This document shows, one piece after another, positions 44,157 to 54,882 of a stretch of DNA of 64,000 nucleotides. Source of the DNA: Eleusine coracana subsp. coracana (lineage: Eukaryota; Streptophyta; Magnoliopsida; Poales; Poaceae); NCBI GenBank assembly GCA_032690845.1, contig CM064432.1, forward strand, positions 58,588,071 through 58,652,070, given 5' to 3'. Position 1 is the first letter of the stretch. Each line of letters opens with the position of its first letter. Position numbers and translations under genes: made by a program. The notes under the pieces were generated by a model. The model was not told the DNA's origin, made no database searches, and saw only the letters and a list, made by a program, of their open reading frames with translations.

Positions 44157-47100
44157 AGGTAAAAAAAAGCGAGCGTGACCAACATCATCCGATCGACACG
44201 TCGTCCTTGCTCCTCATGACAAACATTCCCCATCCTTGCTCGACGAATCAGCAACGGTACAAGGCAGGTACGTACAAAACGCAGGTGCGTAAAGCTAGAC
44301 ACCCATGACAACTTTTCTCCGGTCGCCGGGGCGGCAAGGGGAATCATGGTGCGCACGCGTGCAGCGTGCACCCTTCGATCTGTTTCCCGATCGGTGCGTG
44401 CCGCCACCTCCTCCAACCGTAACTAATTCTTCCCCACCGTACCGGTGGAATTGCCGGATAGTTTACCGTATGGGTCCGGCACCGGCAGAGCGACTGTTGA
44501 TGGCTCGGTGATTCTTTCACCGGCGAGATCGATGGGGGTGGAATCGCGCGCCGAGACAGCATGGCGCCGGCGTCCAAGGCACGGTGCTGACCGGTGACTG
44601 CTGCGGCGTTGGAGAACGGAGGCTCCGATGCGGTCAAATGCTGCTCTTGTTGAATCAAAAAAAAAAAAAATGCTGCTGTTGTGTGTGCTTCACATTGTTT
44701 TTTTCTTGCAGATGTGGGGTTATGTGTAGGTTCAAGTTTTTATTAGATACTAATAGATAAAAATTCGGCCTCTACAAGAGTGTATACAACCTCCAATTAT
44801 TACATAATCAGCTATCACTGCTGGATAACAATCGGGGAATGCAACAAAAGAGTAGTATCTAAACCAATTCTATGATGATATTTCCATCCGTTATTGGCGA
44901 TCTCCGAGGCAATGTTTTGAACTGATTGACCTGATAATTTCTTTTGTTGTTTCATCATGCTGCAGCTGCACCCAAAAACGCAACCAATACGCTCCCCTGA
45001 TGAAAATAGCCTGCATAAATGTGTAGGTTCAAGTGACGGTGCAAATTCAAATAGTAAAGAGTTTGTGACAAAACAACGATACTAACCAGTGTGTTCCAAG
45101 CACGTTATGCTGGCAATTGAATTTGCAGTACGTACCAAATCGATGTGTTTGCAGAGACACCGTTGGTGAGGGGAACACGACGGACATGGAGCTCCCGATG
45201 ATTGGCTGTACGTTCCACGCCACTGCGCCAAAGCTGCGTGTACTTGATCGAGTGTTCCGCGCTGCTAATCTGCCAATCACAGGGATTGTCCGAGGCCATC
45301 ATGGCGCGAACAGCAAGGCCTGCAAAAAGAGAGAGAAAAGAAATAAACAACTCGGCACGGCTCGTCGGGTGCCGACCGGTTCTCTCTCTGGTCACTACAG
45401 GGCCTCGAGAACCTCATCAAGGTCCTGACCAGCGTACCACCACCACGGGAAGGGACGGAGCCGGTAACCGAGGGCCGGCAGTGGAGCGAGATCGGTTTCG
45501 TTTTCGCCGGGACGTACGCGTCCAGTACGTGTCAAGCAGTTTGTTTCTGCGGTGCGAGGAGATCGATAAGCAACAATAATCGAGCACAAAGCGATGACCA
45601 TGATCGCCTCGCCACGGATGTGAATCATTGCCGAGATCACTCGCTCCCCGGTGGACCAGATCGTACGTTGCTAGTGCCCCAGGGAGATTTCGTGGACTCG
45701 GGTAGAGTGGCGTCGTGTTTCAGTCCTCGGATGCTCGATTCGTTCAAGGGGACCAAACGAGCCGCACGCAGGGGCACATGATGATTACAGTAATTTTACA
45801 CCTCTCTTAAGTAAGGTGCGAAACATTTGCTCGGGCAGGGCGTGAGCAGTAGGGGTATGGCGCACTGGTAGCCCGGCAAAACGGAAAGTTTCACTGGAAA
45901 GTGCAGACCGTACCAAATGTGAGATCTTCAGCCGTGCCTTCCCTGCTCGGTCGGATGAGAGCTCCTTAGCTTTGGAAGAAGATGACAAGGCTGTAAAAAT
46001 ACAAGCCGTGAGGTGGCCGTGCCGATCTGCAGTGGAGACGCACGCCGGGAAGGAATGCAGGACTTGCAGTGCACAGCCGGACCTACAACAAGTTGGTTGC
46101 TGGCTTGCTGCCCACCACGTCACGCCGTAGAGATAGGAGCACTGCTAGTTCGTGCTCCATTGATGACAAGTGAGAACCAGTGATGCTGATGAAGAATTGG
46201 CGCCAGAATACACGTTTTAGAAAATCCGTAGTGCTCTCCGCCGTCACTCACACGTGTCTGTCGGTGTGTGTTTCGCGCACGGTATCAGTATGGGCTGGAC
46301 AAGGTAACATCTCACAACACGAGGCCTGCTGGACCCGACGCCTACTCTCCTCAAATAAAAGGCCTTTTTACGCTTGTCATGCATATGGCCCTCCTAGCCC
46401 ACGCCTAAAAATAAAACCTTCTTTATGCAAGCAGATTGCGTAATCTTTATTATAAGCAGAATATAATTCATTTTTTTGGAATAGGTACATCTGTAATTAT
46501 CAAAGAAAATTTGTTATTTTAGATACTGCGATTTTTTTACTGTTTTTTCATGCACGGCGTTTTCCACTTTTTCACCGAGACAAATTTTCCAATAATACCC
46601 ATATACCACCTAAACCATCCATGTATACCACCATACCACAAGTGCAAGTTTTAGTGGTATACAATTAATATCAATCGTCGGATTCTTTCATACTAGTGTC
46701 CTTTTTAAACAGTGGTATAGGGTGGTATGGTGCACCATAAAAGAGTCCGAATAAGGATACCCACTTCTTATAAGCTGTGGTCTGCTCCCCTCCCTGTTGC
46801 ACATCTGCAATTTTCTCATTACGGTTTGTCATATTTGCGACCACTGATATCCTTCACTAGCCATTACTTGTTCCAAACTCTTGGCATGCTCTTCCTTCGT
46901 TTTTTGCGAGGTGAAGAACACTTAAATCTTCTATCCTTATTAGGCTGAAGGCCTAGGGTATTCCCAAACATCGAAGAGATGAGCTCCATCTTCGATTCTG
47001 GCATTTAGTGGAAGTTTTGCCCTGATGAAGAGCTTTTGCTTGTGTGTGCTTACTGGACTTCGTGCTTCCTGCTATATCTGTTCCTGAATTTGCCAAAAGT

Positions 47101-47933
47101 GCATTTTTTGGATGGAAGTGGTTTTCCTTCTGAGTATTATGTATTAATATATCCTCCCTCTAAGGCTAGTCCTGATGAAGGATTTTATTTTGTTGTTTTT
47201 AGAAGTGACATATCATCAAAAATGATTTGAAACTACAAATGAAATAATCTCTCTAATGTATAATTTTATTTAGTTATTTCATTATACTTAATTCAATGTT
47301 CTTTGATTGGTTATCTATAGGATGAAATGAAACTCCTCTCCTTCAATGCTAGTATCCTAGTATTTCAAATCTAAGAAACTGTGTATACCCAGTTTCATCT
47401 AAATAAAACTTCTTTCCTCTCTCTCCTCATAACTTCTTTGCCACGTCACCAAAATTGCTTATGTGGCACCTCATTTATTGAAAATGAAACTTCCATTTGG
47501 AAGTTGCCTAACTATATATTCGCTTTGTTGCTTCCTGACTTAGGAACTTGCTCGGGACAATGAGGGAAGAAATTAGTTCAGTTTATGTGCTCGTAGTCAC
47601 ATGTCAATTTTTTTTGAAGATGTGTGTCATGTTGTCGAGAGCAGAAGCACCCTTAAAGGTTATCATGTACTACCATTTTTCATTTTGTCCCTACAATGGG
47701 ATTTCTTCTTTCGAAGAGAAAAGATGAAACTAAAAAGGCTAGTGGCTTAGTGTTGCTCTCTATTGACATAGTTTTGCAGTCTGTGATTTGAAGGGTTGAC
47801 ATGCAGCAAGTCCCATCAGGTGTTAGGTTTGGGTAGTCACTGGATAAATCTCATCAGGTGTTTGTGAATTTGGTTGAATTAATTAGGATGTACGAATTGT
47901 TTTGAAGTTGACGTGTATGGCTTCTGAACTCAG
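44157..47933. other. Intergenic, no gene recognised
   Basis: Mixed GC. The 44,300-46,150 part is GC-richer with open frames up to about 125 codons on both strands, none with a known motif. 46,540-46,740 has repeated ATACCACC/GGTGGTAT motifs and 47,369-47,390 is an imperfect palindrome around GTATAC, both probably MITE remains. Confidence 0.4.
44653..44667 (+). mobile_element. Short poly-A insertion with imperfect target duplication
   Basis: AATC plus poly-A lies between AAATGCTGCTCTTGTTG (44,636-44,652) and AAATGCTGCTGTTGTG (44,668-44,683). It has the same structure as the insert at 13,188, though the duplication has diverged. Confidence 0.5.
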
Positions 47934-48187
47934 CAGTGGCAGATCTAGACGAAAATTGAAGGGAAGGGGGGGGGGGGGGGGGGGGGGCTGGGCATTAACA
48001 CGCATATTGTCTCACATATAAATCGTAGTCGTAGACAAACATATTTTTTCCATCATCTTGAACCTCCAGACCCCAATCTCTCTTCTATGACCTGCAAAAT
48101 AGAGGGGGGGGGGGGGGGGGGGGGGGGGGGGAGGGGGGAGGGGGGAGGGCTCGAGCCCCACCTGCTCCACTGTTAGATCCGCCATTG
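47934..48187. mobile_element. hAT-like MITE with two poly-G tracts
   Basis: The left end is CAGTGGCAGATCTAGACG and the right end inverted is CAATGGCGGATCTAACAG. Flanks GAACTCAG and AAACTTAG agree at 6 of 8 positions, as an aged 8-bp duplication would. It contains G runs of 22 (47,966-47,987) and 28 (48,104-48,131), one near each end. Confidence 0.65.
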
Positions 48188-48814
48188 AAACTTAGTATGG
48201 TTTGTATTGTTATGCAAACAATGTTAGGCACACTCATATAGATAATTACCAACAATGCTAGTAGTAGTTGTGTTAAGCAGTACAGAATGTTTAACATTGC
48301 AGCAAATTTTTGGAAAGCAACACTACAACTAACTGAGTTTCCATAGGAAGTAACTGATGCTTTCATTTTGTGTTCCTAAATCTGACTGTTTGGTGACTTG
48401 TGGTTCAGGTCGTGATCAGCGATTATCTACGAAGTGATGGCAGAAGCTAAAACAACAACCTAATGTCTCGTCTTTTCGAAAAGAAACATTCTCAACAGAA
48501 GTTTTTGCAAGTGTGAATGTGACATTTTGATTTGGGAGCGAGTCAAGTCTAGTGTAGCAGCTGGGTGCAATTTTTGATATATGAGGCATGCATTGGATTT
48601 TCACCGGACGGTAGAGATGAAAGCTAGACAGAGAGAACAGAGATTTGAAAATACCAAACAAAGGCAGAAATAAATAGGAAGCATAGAATTTTTTCTGACA
48701 TGCATCTTAGAGCATCCATCGAGTCTTCCTCTGACTTCTCTCTCTTTCTTCTTATTTATAGCGTTACATTAGATCTAGGTACGTATCTAGGACTCTAGGT
48801 TGCATTACATTATA

Positions 48815-49146
48815 TTACATCTTCACCTCAGTGACCGCGTTGGCGTCCCGCCACCAGTCCACTCTGCTGTGGAGAGCGATGGTGACGAGGGCTTCCAGGT
48901 CGATGACAGGCAGCTCCTCCTCCCTCAAGCAGTTCTTGGCCGCCAGCTCGTCGTACGACTGGTCGCCGAACACGTTGAGCGCCATCAGCTCGCCGGCGTG
49001 TCGCTGCTTGCGAGCGTTGGCCTTGAAGGTGGCAAAGCGGGCGGGCTCGCGCACCACCTGATGGTGAAATAGAAGCTGCACTGCGCCGTGGCCACCAGGG
49101 CCACGAGGCCGGGAGCGACGGCGGCGAGCCTGCTGCTTTTCATCAT
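48815..49146 (-). pseudogene. Truncated papain-type cysteine protease relic
   Basis: On the minus strand ATG at 49,146 gives a signal-peptide-like start (MMKSSRLAAVAPGLVALVATA). After a frame change near residue 22, the I29 propeptide follows: ARFATFKANARKQ, then LNVFGDQSYDEL (normally LNxFxDxTxxEF), and the start of the mature enzyme, VDWWRDANAVTEVK (normally VDWRxxGAVTxVKxQG). It stops directly afterwards at 48,815, before the catalytic Cys, His and Asn, so no protease can be made. A propeptide-only product could in theory act as an inhibitor, but the frame break between signal and propeptide argues for a pseudogene. Confidence 0.7.
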
Positions 49147-49351
49147 CTTGGACGTGACTGCTACTAGAGTGTGGGCTGGGCGCGGATGGGGAGGGGATGT
49201 GCCTGCCTGCCTGCCTGGGCCGCCGGGGCTCTCTATGATATCCGCCGGCCAGCCCAAATAGGAAAGGAGCTCACGCGTCTCCCCATCCATTTTAATTTTC
49301 AGTGATGGTGAGTTGGTGACGCGTAACCCAAGGTTAGCAACAGAGGAAGGA

Positions 49352-49369
49352 TTAATAATAATAAAAAAA
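49352..49369 (+). mobile_element. 18-bp A-rich insertion with 16-bp target duplication
   Basis: TTAATAATAATAAAAAAA lies between perfect copies of AGCAACAGAGGAAGGA (49,336-49,351 and 49,370-49,385). Same class as 13,188 and 30,109, with a TAA-rich tail. Confidence 0.7.
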
Positions 49370-49385
49370 AGCAACAGAGGAAGGA

Positions 49386-50479
49386 GCTGAGAACTGGTGA
49401 GCTGGTGTTCGGTTGGTCAGCTGAGCAGGCTGCCCACCTGGGTTCCGAGTGCTGATACTCGATATAGCTTGTAGAACATGGCTCTGCTGCTATTTCTACA
49501 GGACTATGCTACAAACCAACAACAAACAAGGCACCTAACGCGTAACTGAAACTGGTGACGCGTTGGAATACTACTCCCATCCATTTTCATAACTAAACTT
49601 ACCATGCACTGATGCACCAACAAAAGTATCAACACAGATTTGATACAATGGCTACATCCAGTACATCTACCCAACTCTAAATACACGCTTCTTTTAATAT
49701 ATGTTCGTGCTCATCCATATGGATAGATCTGGATTTATGAGGTAAATAAGATAATTAAATCAATCAAGTGGTTCAGCATTTTACGATATTATCATATTTT
49801 GCACATTATATGTAAACGTTTTTGATAATGCAACAGTTTGTCAGAACTTACACATTACCATTTCTGCAGAAAGAGCACCATCAGATTTGACCCCATCAAG
49901 TAGAAAGCACAGGAGATCGATCACCCTAGGGAATCAACAATCTCTTGGAATGGCCTTGCCCTTGCGCCCAGAGATCCTTGGGGTCCCATTTGTATGAATG
50001 ATTTCAACAGTGACCATCAGCTGTTGATAGAATACCCAAATCACCTCCAACTGAAAGTGGAGGCAAAGCCATTGCGGCTGCAGACATAGGAACAACTGCA
50101 TCCTGAGACCGTTTTCAGTATGGTATTACCACATGTTCTAGCTAGTGCAGTAGTATAAGAGCATTCTAAGTTTCAGACTTTGCATGATAAAAACTGCACG
50201 CAAAAGAAAGAGGCAAAGTGTGAGAGTACTCCAACACAAATTTTTTTTTGCCACACACATACAAAAAAGATATTGTAAATGTGACAGAGCATCGGTACAT
50301 GCCTGCATACATGCTGGTTACTCCATAAAATCTTGGCCAACTATCATGGCAGCGATCCACCCCCTAACAAGGGGCCACTGCTGTTCACTCGATTGCGCAT
50401 TCTGCTTCTGGATCAGATAAAACCATCGGCCCAAAACTATATAAAAAGACAATCCTCTTAAACTACTCTTCCACGGTGA
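49386..50479. other. Intergenic between protease relic and prohibitin pseudogene
   Basis: Mostly AT-rich. 49,900-50,110 reads partly open on the minus strand but gave no recognisable protein. Nothing else seen. Confidence 0.4.
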
Positions 50480-51498
50480 CTTGGTACTGGGTGATCGCTT
50501 CCCTTCTGTTTGCCGCTCACATCCAGCTGTTGGAGTCCAAGCAAAAGGTCATTGGAGTCAAGGAACAACCACCTGTTGCTTCATCTCCATGGCGTGAGAA
50601 ATCTCCCTCGCAGCTTCAATCTGTCTCAGAGCCAGGAAAGCAGGGTTGTTGGCAATGGCCTGACCAATCAGCTCTGCACTCTTAGCCTCGCCCTGTTCAG
50701 ATGCAGGTCGCAACAAGAAAGTGATTCAGATTCAAGGTGAAAAGAAAAGAAAAAAAAATGCGACGCGCATATAACTTGTCTTGCTCTGCTTCCTGCGAAC
50801 AGACCTTCGGCCTGGTGGTGAAGGCGCCCGAGCGGCTGCCCACCGATCGGGGCCTCGACCCCGGTCTCGCACCGGTTGTGAAAATTTTTTTCTCGTTTTT
50901 TTCAAGCTAAAGCACTAGGTAAAAACTTGCGGCATAGCTCACACGGTCAGCTGAATCTCTATGTATGGTTGGGAAAAAGGTTCGGGAATTTTCTCGGTCT
51001 GCGTGAGAAGACTCTTCTCCTTAGATAATGCCGTCGGGGTGACTTCTTCTCCGGCAGATCGATTTTTTTTTTTGCTCTGCTTCCTGGGCAGCAACCTGTT
51101 TTGCTTCAATGGCATGGGTAGACTCTTTCCCAAAGCTGAGGCTTATCATCGAGCGCAATATTGAAGTTACTGGCCCTCTCAGTCAGAATCTTTCTAATCT
51201 CCCTGCTTACGGCCTGGGTTATATGCATGCATCAATCGTTATCGTGTTCCTACTATGCCGCAACTATAATATGCTGTTATCATAACCAGCTATCAAGGGA
51301 ACATGTCTAAACACGTGAAATCGTACCTCTCTTTTGGTGATCAGCTGACTGGCATTGTATTGCGCAACTACAGCCCTTGAGGGTTTCGTGAATGATTGAA
51401 GGCAGGACTCTCTCATTGAAGTTCTCCCCCAAGTTCCTGTAGATTGTAGGTAGCTGATCCGGCATTGGTTGCGTAAGAACACGCAGACCAATTCTCAC
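50480..51498 (-). pseudogene. PHB: Type-II prohibitin pseudogene (3' half)
   Basis: Minus-strand exons read as prohibitin in order. 51,498-51,327: LRVLTQPMPDQLPTIYRNLG, NERVLPSIIHETLK, then AVVAQYNASQLITKRE after a one-base insertion. 51,202-51,072: REIRKILTERASNFNIALDD, a small deletion, then SLSFGKE and AIEAKQVAAQEAEQ. 50,692 downward: GEAKSAELIGQAIANNPAF, LRQIEAAREISH, a frame break with stop, then LLLGLQQLDVSGKQKGSD. Introns with GT-AG borders remain (51,326-51,203 and about 50,775-50,693), so it arose by DNA duplication, not retroposition. The N-terminal third is absent and a SINE sits in the second exon. Functional prohibitins form ring complexes in the inner mitochondrial membrane; this copy cannot. 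Confidence 0.88.
50795..51071 (+). mobile_element. tRNA-derived SINE with poly-T end
   Basis: 277 bp flanked by a perfect 14-bp duplication TTGCTCTGCTTCCT (50,781-50,794 and 51,072-51,085). It begins GCGAACAGACCTTCGGCC, has an A-box-like TGGTGGTGAAGGCG at about 50,813 and a B-box-like GGCCTCGACCCC at about 50,850, and ends in a run of T. This is the plan of the rice p-SINE families, which end in T rather than A. It splits the second exon of the prohibitin pseudogene. Confidence 0.85.
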
Positions 51499-52431
51499 CT
51501 GTAAATGTTACCAACTTGCATCGAAATCAAGTACACAAAGGAACCAGTGCTGGTATATTCTGGTTCTGGTACAAATGCAAAACAAGAGAATTACAAGTAC
51601 ACACACATTAAGACAACTAACTCGCATGGACAGTATTTCTCTTGAAATACAATCAAGCATGAGCAAACCATTTTAAAATGGTGATAGGCTATGATGAACA
51701 AAAAGCTGGATTAACTTGCAGTATATAAAAAATTTAAACATGAGGTTTGGTTATATATAGAGCTGAAACAACACATCATAGTGTAATTATTCAACTGTTT
51801 ACTAAAATCAAGGACATTCTCAGAACAGAATGCAAATCAAGCTACCGACAGTCTATGGGTGGGAAGCCGGCGGGTGGGGTACTGGGGTGCCGGCCTGCTA
51901 GTTAGGGATGCAAGTGGGTAATCAATAGATAATTGTGAGTCAAGCCTTTAGTTTATTTATTATACTAGCTTGATGAAGAGAAGGAAAATTCTAGCTCATT
52001 TTAAAAAAAATTAGACCGATTTACCGTCCCACAAAATACACAAGTTACATCCTTACTGCTAGTGCTGCGGGAGATGCAGATGCCAACAAAACACTGGCGT
52101 GTGAAAAGTGATTTGAGGCCGTAGTCAATTCAGCCGTGCACGCATTTATTTTTAGTAGTAGCAACTTGTGTTAACTCGCGTCAAATTTAGAGTTATTATA
52201 CATAAATTGACTTTCAGATGGAGCTTTATCCAATGTTTCGTGAATAAAGCACATAAAGTGGAAAAAAGGACTTTTTTCATGGCTATACAATGATGATAAT
52301 TTGATTATTCTTTTTCAAAAAAAGGAGATTTTTTTGGATGCACAAGTCATGCTCTAATCAAAAGAAAAAGATTACATAGCTGGTATTTTGTTACTGAATG
52401 ACTTTCAGCCAAACTGCAGACTTGAGTCATA
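51499..52431. other. Intergenic, no gene seen
   Basis: AT-rich. No upstream prohibitin exons were found here, so the pseudogene is 5'-truncated. Confidence 0.45.
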
Positions 52432-52600
52432 CTCTCTCTGTTTAATATTATATGATGTTTTAGCTTCAGACATAAGAATTAAGGAGAGAAAAAAATAGAT
52501 ACATATAAAATAAGGAAAAGATGTGTATTAAAAAATAAAGATATCTTATAATTAAAAATTTAAAAAAGCTAGAGAGTCATATAATATTGAATGAAGAAAG
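52432..52600. mobile_element. Diverged Stowaway-type MITE upstream of the RING gene
   Basis: 169 bp flanked by TA (52,430-52,431 and 52,601-52,602). The left end CTCTCTCTGTTTAATATTAT and the right end, inverted, CTTTCTTCATTCAATATTAT match. It is related throughout to 9,502-9,709 (GATGTTTTAGCTTC, AAGAATTAAG, TCTTATAATT, AGTCATATAAT). It ends 245 bp before the RING start codon. Confidence 0.8.
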
Positions 52601-52845
52601 TACAAGTTATTAGTATTAACACAACAGCGCACATGGTTCTCCATACCAGAAAAATCTCGACAAAAGCCGGTATGTGCCACAGCCCACAGATCTTTCTTTC
52701 GGTAGAACAATACAACGAGCATGGTTCCCTTGACTCTACCACTTTGTCAGAAGCAGCACCCTATCTGCACTGCACCTCTCGCATCTCTCCTCTCTCGAGA
52801 TCTTTTCTGAGAGAAAAAAGAAATCCACCCATTCATTCCTTGGTC

Positions 52846-53307
52846 ATGGACGACGACGGCGACTGGATCACGGCGAGGTACCTCCTCTCGTCGATTCTGG
52901 GGCGCAACCCGCTGGTGGTGGACTACATCGACGAGGAGTCCTTCCCCGTCGAGCCGCCTGCGCAGGCCCCTCCGCCGTCGCCGCCGCCGACGGTGAAGGC
53001 TCCGGCGGGCGTGGCCGGCTCGGTGTGCGCGGTGTGCACGGAGGATATCGCGGTGGCGGACGCCGTGGTGCGGCTGCCGTGCGCGCACTGGTACCACCAC
53101 GGCTGCATCGCGCCGTGGCTCGGGATCCGGAGCACCTGCCCCCTTTGCCGCGCCGAGCTCCCACCCAAGGAGGACGACGCCGGCGAGGAGGAGGAGGAGG
53201 GCGGCCGCGTTAAGCCGCCGTCACGCTCCTCCGCGGGGACCAGCGGCCTGCGGGGGGAAGCGTCGTACGAGCTCCACCTCCACGCCGGCGGCGTGCTGTC
53301 TGATTGA
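52846..53307 (+). CDS. RING-H2 finger protein, probable E3 ubiquitin ligase
   Basis: An intronless gene for 153 residues starting MDDDGDWITARYLLSSILG. The open frame runs further upstream to 52,591, but the ATG at 52,846 was chosen because composition becomes GC-rich and codon-like only from here, and upstream is transposon end and leader-like DNA. A complete C3H2C3 RING is present: C61-x2-C64-x14-C79-x-H81-x2-H84-x2-C87-x10-C98-x2-C101, with W91 at the position that contacts the E2. Before it is a proline-rich linker (38-50); after it an acidic run (about 109-119) and a Ser/Gly-rich tail. No membrane segment or signal. By family it transfers ubiquitin from an E2 to unknown substrates, probably in cytosol or nucleus. 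It belongs to the large plant group of small single-RING proteins; no specific member recognised. Confidence 0.92.
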   Translation: MDDDGDWITARYLLSSILGRNPLVVDYIDEESFPVEPPAQAPPPSPPPTVKAPAGVAGSVCAVCTEDIAVADAVVRLPCAHWYHHGCIAPWLGIRSTCPLCRAELPPKEDDAGEEEEEGGRVKPPSRSSAGTSGLRGEASYELHLHAGGVLSD

Positions 53308-53850
53308 GCGACGCGGCTGGGTATAGAGTAATTTAATTTATTATTACGCGTATTGACGCGGCGTGTGCACGTCGCTCATTGTTGTACAGAGGAAAATGGT
53401 TGATGCGGAAACAGAATGAAAACTCAATTTTGGGCCAAAATTTCTTTCAGTTTAATATACCTATTTTTCTTTTCTTTCTTTTTTGAAACTCCTATTTTTG
53501 TTTTCTGAAAAGATGACAAGCTATTTGTTCTGCTCGCTGCGGACGACGTCGATCGCGAGCTCGTTCGCTGACGGGGACCGGGTTACTACAGCTCACTCAC
53601 TGGATGTATTTGAAAAGTATGCGAAGATATCGTCGTTGCAAGAAAGCCATGGAAGGCTTGCAGTTGCAGGCATGCAGCGAAGCAGCGCAAAGCTGTGACG
53701 ACTGACGAGCTTCATGTGTACTATCTGAGTCAGCACTGTGCAATACCATGCTATTTTTTTCCCAGTCTCATTTCTGACTACTAAACGCTTTTCTGCACAT
53801 AATAAACCATGATTCTTTCGCAAATTACAGTTTAAGCTAAAAGTAACTAT
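53308..53850. other. 3' flank of the RING gene
   Basis: 3' UTR and flank, including a T-rich stretch at 53,460-53,510. A 64-codon frame starting at the ATG near 53,513 has no recognised motif. Confidence 0.45.
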
Positions 53851-54197
53851 GAGTGTGTTCGTTTCCACCCCTCTGATTTTTAGACCTGTCCCATTAAATA
53901 TTGTGATACTAATTAGGAGTATTAAATATAGATTACTGATAAAACTCAGTCTATAATCCTCTCTCTCTGAATAACGATACAAATCTGTTAAGACTAAGTA
54001 GGTCATGATTAGATAATATGATGCTTCAGTAAATATCTCTTAATAATGACTTAATTAAGCTTAATAATTTGTTACGCTGATGCACATTTAACTCTGTAAT
54101 TAGTTTTATATTTGATATATATTTAATAATTATATATAGAGTTTTAATGATTGATGTGACCTCATTAAAATTTAGACCCCAAGAAATAAACACACCC
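53851..54197. mobile_element. Tourist/Harbinger-like MITE
   Basis: 347 bp with ends GAGTGTGTTCGTTTCCACCC and, inverted, GGGTGTGTTTATTTCTTGGG, flanked by TAT on both sides. AT-rich core. The flank is not the usual TTA/TAA, so the family call is tentative. Confidence 0.65.
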
Positions 54198-54882
54198 TAT
54201 ATTCATGTTGTAACATTCTTGTCCATCATCCAGATGCTCTCTCTCTCTTCAAAACTTAATTTCTCCATGTAGTTTGGGTTCATGCACTTGATTTCTTCCT
54301 TTGTTGGAGTACCCAAAACCTATGAGTGAAACATTGGAGAAGAAGGCAGTGAAACATTGGAGATAAAGACACCACAAGAAAATCACCTTGATGATCTCAA
54401 CCAATTGGTCAACTCCACTTTCTCCAGGAAACAGAGGCTACATGGATGAATGTCGTCAGAAGCAGCAGTAAGGTAAGAACCAAGAGACTGAATGTGCCCA
54501 ACCTAGCCTAGAAGCAGCTCAGCCTGTTGACCACAAATCAATAGCTAGCAGTTGTACATTCCGTTGCACCAAATATGAGCTCTGGTGCCCGGCAATACCT
54601 TGAGCATATGTAGGAGATGTTTGGCTCTCCTTTGACCAGCATGTTTGCAAAAATACCATCGTGATGATTTTTGTTCAAAAAAAAAAGTACCATCTCTAGG
54701 TAGGTCACCTGCATTTGGCGTGTAACTGTGCATTTCTTTTACTAGTTCAAGAAATGAAGTGTGTGCTCATATATAACATTCTTTGTGCATTTGATTGTGG
54801 TTGAAATTAGAAGATAGCTCATCAAGACTTTAGCAATTCTGAAATCACAAATTTTGAGCTAGTGTGTATGTGGGTTAACCGT
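54198..54882. other. Intergenic, no gene seen
   Basis: Low-complexity mixed sequence. Near 54,654-54,694 TACCATC brackets a TTC-plus-poly-A run, perhaps another short LINE-tail insertion. Confidence 0.4.

Noticed and set aside
50795..50880. Possible tRNA gene
   Set aside because: A- and B-box-like motifs are present, but no cloverleaf or acceptor stem closes, and the flanking duplication shows it is the head of a SINE.
52591..52845. 85-codon N-terminal extension of the RING protein
   Set aside because: It starts inside the Stowaway end; composition is leader-like, and the ATG at 52,846 opens the GC-rich coding part.
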